Assembly: GCA_017996845.1 (NCBI GenBank)
Contig: JAGOGF010000053.1
Span: forward strand, 1 to 15,167
From: Butyrivibrio sp.
GTDB lineage: Bacteria > Bacillota_A > Clostridia > Lachnospirales > Lachnospiraceae
Direction of reading: 5' to 3'
Length of the DNA: 15,167 bases
Program-made: the position numbers and the translations under genes
Notes under the pieces: model-generated
Database searches by the model: none
Seen by the model: the letters and a program-made list of their open reading frames with translations, nothing else
What the model was told of the DNA's origin: nothing
In this document: positions 1 to 6,371 of the stretch, piece after piece
Layout: every line of letters starts with the position of its first letter
How positions within the stretch are numbered: position 1 is the stretch's first letter

Positions 1-739
1 AAAATGTGGCTTTCAAAGAGGCCTTTCCCAATCGTGCATTGATCTCGTCAAATTTTTTCATGACGTTTTCCTGCTGTCCAAACGCCTGAACCACCTTTTG
101 CCCGCCGATCATTTCATCAACCAGACCCGTCTGTTCTCCTCTTGTCTCTGATTGCAGCCGGAACATCTGATAGGTATGTTTTGATATAAAAGACGCAACC
201 CAGAAAGAAACCGGTGTAATCAGTACCACAACGAAAGTGATCTTCACATTGACCGACAGCATGAAACAAAATGTTCCCAGAATCGTTATAATTCCTGTAA
301 AAAGCTGCGTAAATCCCATTAATAGTCCGTCTGAAAACTGATCCACATCCGCAACAATTCTGCTGACAACTTCACCATAGGAATGATCATCTATATATTT
401 GAGTGGCAGAATTTCAATTTTGTGAAACGCTTCATTTCGAATATCACGTACAATTCCATAGGTCATTTTATTGTTACAGATATTCATCAGCCACTGGGCA
501 ATTGCTGTAATAATCGTACAACCTGCAATCGTCAGCATGATTTTGAACAAAGCAGCAAAATCAACCTGGCCTTTACCGACTATTTTATCAACTGCCATAC
601 CGGACAGTTTTGGAATATACAGTGTAAGTGCTACCGTTATAAACGCGAGGATCAATGATAAAATCAAATAGATCCGGTATTTCCCCAATCTGTGAAAAAC
701 TTTTTTGATCGTCTGCATCTGCGTTTCTTTATTCTGCAT
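1..739 (-). CDS. ABC exporter half-transporter, second subunit (partial, N-terminal 246 residues)
   Basis: The reading frame opens at an ATG at 739 and stays open to the window edge, so only the membrane domain is visible and the ATPase domain is lost. Visible parts are hydrophobic segments at about residues 22-43, 62-86, 140-162 and 167-187, and the intracellular loop with GEVVSRIVADVDQF at 122-135. A second coupling-loop motif is GLVDEMIGGQKVVQAFGQ at 205-222. These are typical of type I exporter (ABC_membrane) subunits. An AGGAGG at 746-751 sits 6 bases before the start. The start overlaps the end of the upstream exporter gene by 11 bases, which points to translational coupling and a heterodimer with that subunit. 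I infer that this subunit carries the intact catalytic ATP site, because the partner's is degenerate. The substrate is unknown (drug, peptide or lipid are all possible). Confidence 0.93.
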   Translation of the reverse strand, partial: MQNKETQMQTIKKVFHRLGKYRIYLILSLILAFITVALTLYIPKLSGMAVDKIVGKGQVDFAALFKIMLTIAGCTIITAIAQWLMNICNNKMTYGIVRDIRNEAFHKIEILPLKYIDDHSYGEVVSRIVADVDQFSDGLLMGFTQLFTGIITILGTFCFMLSVNVKITFVVVLITPVSFWVASFISKHTYQMFRLQSETRGEQTGLVDEMIGGQKVVQAFGQQENVMKKFDEINARLGKASLKATF

Positions 740-2486
740 GATCTTCCTCCTCTCTCGGAAACTGAGAATAATAAATTTCCTGATAAACTGCATTTTCCTT
801 AAGAAGCATTTCATGTGAACCGATTCCTGCGATTCTGCCTTCGTCCAGAACCAATATTTGATCTGCTTCTCGAATAGAGGCTGCACGCTGTGAAACAATA
901 AAAATCGTCATACTGCTGTGCATTTTACGTATGGCCTGGCGAAGCTTTGCATCTGTTGCAAAATCAAGTGCAGAAGCACTGTCATCCAGAATCAGTATCT
1001 CCGGCTTCCTGATCAGCGCTCTTGCAATCGTCATTCTCTGTTTCTGTCCTCCGGAAAGGTTTCGCCCGTTCTGTTCAATCAAAAATTCTGTCCGTCCCGG
1101 CTTGGAATCAACGAACTCCCTTGCCTGAGAAGCTTCCAGTGCATCCTCCATATCCTGCTTGGTGGCCTGTGTATAGCCCCATCTGAGATTGTCTGCAATC
1201 GTGCCCTTAAATAATTCTGCCTTCTGGAAAACCATACCTACTTTACTGCGCAGTTTTTCTGTTTCCTGCAGCCTGACATCTTCTCCCATAACCTTTACTG
1301 AGCCGTCCGTTACATCGTAAAATCTGGGAATCAAATTTACGAGAGAAGACTTTCCGGAACCGGTTCCTCCAATTATTCCGATTGTCTGTCCCGCATATGC
1401 TGTAAAGGATATCTGCTGTAAAGCCGGATCTCCTCCTCCCGGATAGGTTAGCGATACATTTTCAAATGCAACAACCGGCTGCTTCTCCAGATCACTTACT
1501 GTATCATTTTCTTTTTGCATACCTGTCTGCCGGTATTCCATATCCGGTTCAATCGCCAGAATATCCGCAACACGATTCCCGCTTGCTGCAGCACGGGTCA
1601 CCGTTATGATCAGATTCGCCAGCTTGATCAGTTCTACCAGAATCTGTGACATATAATTCAGAAGTGCCACCACAGCTCCCTGTGTAAGTGCCCCGGAATC
1701 CACCCTGACCGCTCCGACATAAATCAGTACAACAATTGCAAAGTTAATTGTTACATAGGTCAGCGGATTCATCAGTCCTGAAATTTTTCCAACATGTTTC
1801 TGCGCAGAAGCAAGTGCTTCAGTTCTATCTTCAAACTGCTTCGTTTCTTCCTCTTCCCTGTGAAATGCCCGGATAACTCTGGCTCCTGTCAAATTTTCTC
1901 TTGCACTTTGCAGAACCTGGTCCAGATAAGATTGTACTTTCTTGTATTTCGGCAGTGTTATGAGCATAATACCAAAGACAATTACAGATAAAACAGGTAT
2001 GGTAACAACAAAAACCAATGCTGCCTTCACATCAACCGTAAATGCCATAACCATGGCACCCAAAACGATAAAAGGCGATCGCAGGAACAAACGCAGCACC
2101 ATATTGACGCCCGACTGTGCCTGATTGATATCACTGGTCATACGTGTAATCAGTGTATCCGTCCCGATTGTATCCATCTGTGAAAAGCTCAGTTTCTGTA
2201 CATGTTCAAAAAAGGCGTGGCGCAGCTGCGTCGCAAATCCTGTTGCTGCCTTTGCCGCAAAATACTGTGCTGTAATTGAGCTGACAAGACCAACTATTCC
2301 CAAAAGAATCAAAACCAGACACATATGGACAACATAACTTCTGTCACGGTTTGCAATACCTACATCGATCACTGCTGCCATGACAAGCGGTACGACCAGT
2401 TCAAAAGTTGCCTCCAGCATCTTAAATACCGGTGCCAGAATACTTTCTTTTTTATAATTCTTCAGATAGATCAGTAGCGATTTCAT
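729..2486 (-). CDS. ABC exporter half-transporter, first subunit with degenerate ATP site
   Basis: A 585-residue membrane-ATPase fusion, the normal length for a half-transporter. The membrane domain covers about residues 1-310, with hydrophobic segments near 17-42, 54-74, 131-152, 155-177, 243-262 and 270-298. The ATPase domain follows: Walker A GGTGSGKS at 373-380, Q-loop Q421, signature LSGGQ at 477-481 and Walker B ILILD ending at D501. The next residue, normally the catalytic glutamate, is D502, and the H-loop histidine is replaced by Q533 in VSQR. Both substitutions, and their 31-residue spacing, match the degenerate-site subunit of heterodimeric exporters such as TM287/TM288 and BmrC/BmrD (family knowledge). 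The start is ATG at 2486 with GGAG 8 bases upstream (2495-2498). It is the first large gene of its unit, after a terminator, and its 3' end overlaps the next exporter gene. The transported substrate cannot be read from the sequence. Confidence 0.95.
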   Translation of the reverse strand: MKSLLIYLKNYKKESILAPVFKMLEATFELVVPLVMAAVIDVGIANRDRSYVVHMCLVLILLGIVGLVSSITAQYFAAKAATGFATQLRHAFFEHVQKLSFSQMDTIGTDTLITRMTSDINQAQSGVNMVLRLFLRSPFIVLGAMVMAFTVDVKAALVFVVTIPVLSVIVFGIMLITLPKYKKVQSYLDQVLQSARENLTGARVIRAFHREEEETKQFEDRTEALASAQKHVGKISGLMNPLTYVTINFAIVVLIYVGAVRVDSGALTQGAVVALLNYMSQILVELIKLANLIITVTRAAASGNRVADILAIEPDMEYRQTGMQKENDTVSDLEKQPVVAFENVSLTYPGGGDPALQQISFTAYAGQTIGIIGGTGSGKSSLVNLIPRFYDVTDGSVKVMGEDVRLQETEKLRSKVGMVFQKAELFKGTIADNLRWGYTQATKQDMEDALEASQAREFVDSKPGRTEFLIEQNGRNLSGGQKQRMTIARALIRKPEILILDDSASALDFATDAKLRQAIRKMHSSMTIFIVSQRAASIREADQILVLDEGRIAGIGSHEMLLKENAVYQEIYYSQFPREEEDHAE

Positions 2487-2516
2487 TTCTATTTCTCCAA
2501 TCCGTAGATTACTGAA

Positions 2517-2543
2517 TTAAAAAGCAATGCCGTAAAAGTGCAT
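2517..2543 (-). CDS. Possible 8-codon leader peptide upstream of the exporter genes
   Basis: An ATG at 2543 opens the short frame MHFYGIAF, which stops with TAA at 2517-2519. It is preceded by GGAG at 2549-2552 with a 5-base spacer, a usable ribosome binding site that few chance ORFs have. It lies between the putative exporter promoter and the exporter start at 2486, 30 bases before that start. In Bacillus subtilis, the bmrCD heterodimeric exporter genes are controlled by a short translated leader (bmrB), which makes this position suggestive. I see no terminator hairpin between this frame and the exporter start, so transcription attenuation of the bmrB kind is not directly supported. It may be a chance ORF. 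Confidence 0.3.
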   Translation of the reverse strand: MHFYGIAF

Positions 2544-2568
2544 TTCTTCTCCGCAACTTACTCTGATA

Positions 2569-2597
2569 AGGATAGCACTTATGTCCTTTTATGGCAA
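2569..2597 (-). promoter_or_regulatory. Possible sigma-A-type promoter of the exporter operon
   Basis: On the minus strand, TTGCCA (2592-2597) and TATCCT (2569-2574) are separated by 17 bases. The first matches 5 of 6 positions of the -35 consensus and the second 4 of 6 of the -10. The -35 box overlaps the T-tract of the fucosidase terminator. Transcription would start near 2562, giving a leader of roughly 75 bases that contains the small frame at 2517-2543. This is a motif match only. Confidence 0.35.
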
Positions 2598-2637
2598 AAA
2601 AGAAGCCTTTGGAATGAGATCTATTCCAAAGACTTTT
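2595..2637 (-). terminator. Rho-independent terminator after the GH42-GH29 genes
   Basis: Inverted arms at 2604-2615 and 2623-2634 form a 12-bp stem (AGTCTTTGGAAT against ATTCCAAAGGCT on the minus strand, with one G-U pair) around a 7-base loop. On the minus strand it is followed by TTCTTTTTTG, a good U-tract. It begins about 37 bases after the fucosidase stop. The + strand has a TTTT after the stem, so weak bidirectional action is possible. Confidence 0.88.
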
Positions 2638-2673
2638 CTGCGCATTTATCTATACGCTTAATTCATAAAATCA

Positions 2674-4152
2674 TCAGGCAAGTGTCAGACGAAATACGAT
2701 TGGCGCACCGCTCCTGTAATCCGTGCTGACCTTAAGCCCGTCCGTTGTTTGTTCCCAGGCTGCTTTTGTTTTGGCACCAAGTACTTCTACGTTTTGGAGG
2801 ATTCCCGTAAATCCTTCTCCCTTTTCTGATGCAGATGAAAATGTCCGAATCAGATATTTTCCATCGGTACTTTCCTTCAGCGCAATTGCATAGAGATATC
2901 CTCCCTGAACGGTAAAGCGGAAATCCTGCGAAGTAAACACTTTTACTTTCTGATCGGTGAAAAATCCTTCCTCCACCTTGGTCGGTCCCTCTGCGCATAC
3001 TTTATAAACTTTGGAATGGTAGATTGCTTCTCCATTGATTTTCATCCATTTACCAATTACCTGAAGCACTTCTTTTTCCTGCGGTGTGATTGTCCCGTCT
3101 GCTTTGGGTCCGATATTCAGGAGCATATTACCATTTTTGCTGACAATATCTACCAGATCACAAAGAATATCCTCTCCTTTTTTATAACGGTTATCTGTTG
3201 TATATCCCCAGGAATCGAATCCGATCGAGGTGTCTGTCTGCCAAGTATATGACTTCACATCTGCAAACTGGCCTCTTTCCACATCCGGGACTGCCGTTCC
3301 GAACAAATAGGCATCATGCTTATAATTTATAACACCTTCTTCACCCAGTTCATCCATCCTGTTGTAATAATAGGCCGCCGCCTTACGCAGATATGGCCGA
3401 AGCGCGCTGTGCTGTATCCACCAGTCAAAATAGAGAACCCTTGGATGATAACGATCCACAATTTCACAGGTTCTGACCAGCCAGTCCTGCATGAATTCTT
3501 CAGACGGCGCAGGTTCACTGTATATATCAAACTGATCTTTGGGTTCTTCCCTGGATGGCCAGTAGAAATCACCCCTTTGAAGCGGTTCTTTAATATCACT
3601 GTCAAAATCTTTTCCATTTCCCAGAAACCACCAGTGTTCAATTCTGTGTGAAGATGCACCAAAAGAAAGTCCGTGTGCCTCAATACTGTCCCTGAGTTCT
3701 CCCAGAATGTCTCTGCGGGGTCCCATCTCATAGGCATTCCAATGGGAAATATTACTTTTGTACATCTGAAATCCATCATGATGCTCTGCAACAGGCACAA
3801 CATACTGTGCCCCTGCTTCCTGAAAAAGTGCCGTCCATTCATCCGGGTCAAATTTCTCTGCACGCAGCATCGGGATAAAATCCTTTAACCCAAAATCTTT
3901 CTGTGGTCCGTAGGTCTTCACATGATGCTCAAATTCTCTTGTCCCCTGTATATACATGCTGCGCGTGTACCATTCATTCGCATATGCCGGGACGCTGAAC
4001 AGTCCCCAGTGAATAAAGATTCCGAATTTTGCAGCTTTGTACCATGCCGGTACCTGATACGCAGAAAGAGATTCCCAGGTATCCTGAAACGGTCCCTTTG
4101 CAATTACCGCATCAATCCGCTGCATTTCCTTTTGCAAATTTATTTCTGCCAT
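2674..4152 (-). CDS. GH29 alpha-L-fucosidase, cytoplasmic
   Basis: A 492-residue exo-enzyme predicted to release alpha-linked L-fucose from oligosaccharides by a retaining mechanism. GH29 hallmarks are FGIFIHWG at 43-50 followed by NEWY at 59-62, the EHHDGF motif at 123-128, and LYFDWW at 240-245 with D243 as the probable nucleophile. The GNMLLNIGPKADGTI motif near 340-355 ends the barrel, and a short beta-sandwich tail follows. The general acid/base cannot be assigned by eye. There is no signal peptide, so it should act on imported sugars. The start is ATG at 4152 with GAGGAAG at 4157-4163. It lies only 12 bases after the GH42 stop, so the two are co-transcribed. The stop is a tandem TGA TGA. 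Linkage preference (alpha-1,2 or alpha-1,3/4) and subfamily A or B are not resolved. Confidence 0.95.
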   Translation of the reverse strand: MAEINLQKEMQRIDAVIAKGPFQDTWESLSAYQVPAWYKAAKFGIFIHWGLFSVPAYANEWYTRSMYIQGTREFEHHVKTYGPQKDFGLKDFIPMLRAEKFDPDEWTALFQEAGAQYVVPVAEHHDGFQMYKSNISHWNAYEMGPRRDILGELRDSIEAHGLSFGASSHRIEHWWFLGNGKDFDSDIKEPLQRGDFYWPSREEPKDQFDIYSEPAPSEEFMQDWLVRTCEIVDRYHPRVLYFDWWIQHSALRPYLRKAAAYYYNRMDELGEEGVINYKHDAYLFGTAVPDVERGQFADVKSYTWQTDTSIGFDSWGYTTDNRYKKGEDILCDLVDIVSKNGNMLLNIGPKADGTITPQEKEVLQVIGKWMKINGEAIYHSKVYKVCAEGPTKVEEGFFTDQKVKVFTSQDFRFTVQGGYLYAIALKESTDGKYLIRTFSSASEKGEGFTGILQNVEVLGAKTKAAWEQTTDGLKVSTDYRSGAPIVFRLTLA

Positions 4153-4164
4153 GTTTCTTCCTCA

Positions 4165-6210
4165 TCATTCCCGATATAATATTTCCACACCATATGGCTC
4201 CAGCTTGAGTGTATCTCCAACCTGGTATTTTTTATGATCCAGCATGCTGACTCCAGTCATTTCTTTTGTCAGGCTGATACTGTTTTCCAGACCTGCATGC
4301 TGCTCCTGTCCCTTATGATTCAGGAAAAAGATGTACTGCTTTCCATCTTTTTCACGCACAGATATCTCCATTCCTTCCGGCAGTTCGACATCCGTTTCAT
4401 GCAGAATTCCCTGCTCTATGCAAAGCTGTTTCATAAAAGCATGATAAAAAGAGGTTTCCGATCTTGTTCCAAAATAGTAGGTTTTTCCCTTTCCTGTCTG
4501 ATTAATCGATAAGACGGGCATTCCCTTATAAAAATCAGATTCATATGTTGCAAGGGTGCTGGAACTTTCCGGATGACTGATTGCAAACATGAGCTCTGAC
4601 CGGTACTGTCTATCATTCCAGGTAAAATGATTATATTCTCCTGCCGGAAGTGAGTCGAACTCTTCTGTCCATAACCCGCATAGGTCTCTCAGTTCTCCCG
4701 GATATCCTTTTTGTGTCACATTTTCATTTTCGTCTGCCATTCCACTGTAAATTGATACAACAAGTGTTCCGCCATTTTTCGTGAAATCGGTAAGCCTTTG
4801 TGCCACGCCCGGCTTTACCATGTAAAGTGTCGGTGCAATAACAAGGCTGTACCCGGCAAGATCTGCATCTGTTCCGATCACATCCACCGGCACGCCATAG
4901 GCATGCAGCGCTTCATAATAACAGTACATTTCATCAATATAATGCAGATCCATGTTAAGGCCCGCGCTCATTTCAATCGCCCACCAGTTATTCCAGTCGA
5001 ACAGGATCGCTGCTTTTGCCGGTACCAGGCTTCCCGGAATGGCGCTTCCCAGACTCTGCAATTCTTTACCAAGCGCCTGACATTCTTTGTATATTCTCGT
5101 ATTATTTGTTCCCACATGACTGATAAAGGCACTATGCAGCTTTTCGCATTCTGCTTTGCACTGCCTCATCTGAAAGAACATAATCGTATCCGCTCCGTGC
5201 GCCATTGCCTGATAACTCATCAGGCGCATTTCTCCGGGTCTTTTCAGCGTGGCATAATTGTGCCAGTTGGATACGCTTGGTGTCTGTTCCATAAGTGAGA
5301 ATGGCATACCGGGCTTTAATCCCCGCATCAGATCATGCTTCATGGCAATCATCGCCTGTGGCTCTCCCGCATTGGGATAATTGTCCCAGGAAACAAAATC
5401 CATATATTTTGCCCACTTACCATAATCCAGTTCCTTGTAAAATCCCATCAGATTTGTTGTGATTTTCGCATTCGGAATGATTTTTCTGATTTCAGCTGAT
5501 TCGTCAATAAAATTCTGCAGCATGCTGTCAGACTGAAATCTGTAATAATCCAGCGTAATACAGGGGTACATACTGCGATTCTGTTCAAAATGTTCTGTCA
5601 GAAGATTGGGTGCGACAATTTCATCCCAATCATAAAAGGTATGCCCCCAGAAATGCGTGTTCCATATCTGATTCACTTTTTCGACTGATCCGTATTTTTT
5701 TTGCAGCCATATGCGAAATGCTTTTTCACAATTTTCGCAATAGCACATTCCGCCATATTCATTCCCGATATGCCATGCGACAATGTTATCCTGATTCTGA
5801 TAACGCTCCGCAAGCTTTGCCGCAAGGCGGGTTGCATATTTATGAAACGTACTGCTGTTTGGACAGGAATTATGTCTGGCGCCATATTTTCGTTTCATTC
5901 CGCTGAATTCTGTTCTGAGAATGTCCGGATAGCGATGTGCCATCCATGCGGGATGTGCCGCCGTTGCGGTCGCCATGCAGATTTTCATTCCCTTATCTGT
6001 TACCATTTGGATCGTTTCGTCCAGACCCGAAAAATCATAATGTTCTTCATCCGGTTGAATCATTCCCCAGTTAAAAACATTCAGTGTTACAACATTCACA
6101 CCGGCCTCCGGAAGATACTGCATATCCTTTTGGCGCTCTTCTTCTCCCCACTGCTCCGGATTGTAATCTCCTCCATATAAAATTTCCTGTACTTTATCAC
6201 TGCAAATCAT
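4165..6210 (-). CDS. GH42 beta-galactosidase, cytoplasmic
   Basis: A 681-residue retaining beta-galactosidase of family GH42, close to the usual length. The N-terminus carries LYGGDYNPEQW at 11-21. Acid/base E151 is in WHIGNEYG (146-153) and nucleophile E308 is in SLMEQTP (305-311). C116, C156, C158 and C161 match the four-cysteine zinc cluster known from A4-beta-galactosidase. A trimerisation-like domain and a small C-terminal beta domain follow the barrel. The frame stays open 30 codons further to an ATG at 6300, but I prefer ATG 6210. It has GAGGAG at 6215-6220, homology begins just after it, and the longer version would translate the palindrome at 6283-6307. There is no signal peptide. 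GH42 enzymes act on short galactosides (beta-1,3, beta-1,4 or beta-1,6), rarely well on lactose, which fits a role after import. It is followed after 12 bases by the fucosidase. Confidence 0.95.
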   Translation of the reverse strand: MICSDKVQEILYGGDYNPEQWGEEERQKDMQYLPEAGVNVVTLNVFNWGMIQPDEEHYDFSGLDETIQMVTDKGMKICMATATAAHPAWMAHRYPDILRTEFSGMKRKYGARHNSCPNSSTFHKYATRLAAKLAERYQNQDNIVAWHIGNEYGGMCYCENCEKAFRIWLQKKYGSVEKVNQIWNTHFWGHTFYDWDEIVAPNLLTEHFEQNRSMYPCITLDYYRFQSDSMLQNFIDESAEIRKIIPNAKITTNLMGFYKELDYGKWAKYMDFVSWDNYPNAGEPQAMIAMKHDLMRGLKPGMPFSLMEQTPSVSNWHNYATLKRPGEMRLMSYQAMAHGADTIMFFQMRQCKAECEKLHSAFISHVGTNNTRIYKECQALGKELQSLGSAIPGSLVPAKAAILFDWNNWWAIEMSAGLNMDLHYIDEMYCYYEALHAYGVPVDVIGTDADLAGYSLVIAPTLYMVKPGVAQRLTDFTKNGGTLVVSIYSGMADENENVTQKGYPGELRDLCGLWTEEFDSLPAGEYNHFTWNDRQYRSELMFAISHPESSSTLATYESDFYKGMPVLSINQTGKGKTYYFGTRSETSFYHAFMKQLCIEQGILHETDVELPEGMEISVREKDGKQYIFFLNHKGQEQHAGLENSISLTKEMTGVSMLDHKKYQVGDTLKLEPYGVEILYRE

Positions 6211-6282
6211 ATGACTCCTCTTTCCTGGGTGATTACGCATTCGACTGTTTCGTGAACCCCCATTTTGTGTTTTTTTCAATAA

Positions 6283-6307
6283 AAGGTCTGTGCACTGCAC
6301 AGACCTT
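6283..6307. promoter_or_regulatory. Perfect 25-base palindrome: terminator-like hairpin or operator
   Basis: Two 12-base arms, AAGGTCTGTGCA (6283-6294) and TGCACAGACCTT (6296-6307), flank a single central base. As RNA it gives an 11-bp stem with a 3-base loop. On the minus strand it is followed by TTTTATTG, a short and interrupted U-tract. It lies in the 161-base gap between GH3 and GH42, about 65 bases after the GH3 stop. It could terminate or attenuate transcription into GH42-GH29, or be a dimeric repressor site. The short U-tract makes terminator efficiency uncertain, while the near-zero spacing of the arms would suit a protein-binding site. Confidence 0.6.
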
Positions 6308-6322
6308 CTTTAGTTATGATCG

Positions 6323-6328
6323 ATTATA
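6323..6328 (-). promoter_or_regulatory. Possible -10 box (TATAAT) before the GH42 gene
   Basis: A perfect TATAAT lies on the minus strand 15 bases before the palindrome at 6283-6307. No good -35 hexamer lies at 16-18 bases upstream (the nearest, CTGGCA, is 20 bases away), and there is no TGN extension. If real, transcription would start near 6316 and run straight into the hairpin. Weak evidence. Confidence 0.22.
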
Positions 6329-6371
6329 CTGCAAATATCACCGCTGCCTGCCAGGAAAATATTGCCCTAAA

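Noticed and set aside
3327..3863. Second minus-strand frame of 178 codons inside the fucosidase gene
   Set aside because: It overlaps the GH29 catalytic region in another frame and has no ribosome binding site or family motif that I can see.
4798..5298. Long + strand frame of 166 codons opposite the GH42 gene
   Set aside because: Its product is rich in His, Cys and Arg with no recognisable motif, and it lies opposite a clearly conserved enzyme gene. It is a shadow of the coding strand.
6211..6300. N-terminal extension of the GH42 frame to an ATG at 6300
   Set aside because: The extra 30 codons translate the palindrome and gap sequence and show no homology to the family. ATG 6210 has its own GAGGAG and precedes the conserved N-terminus.
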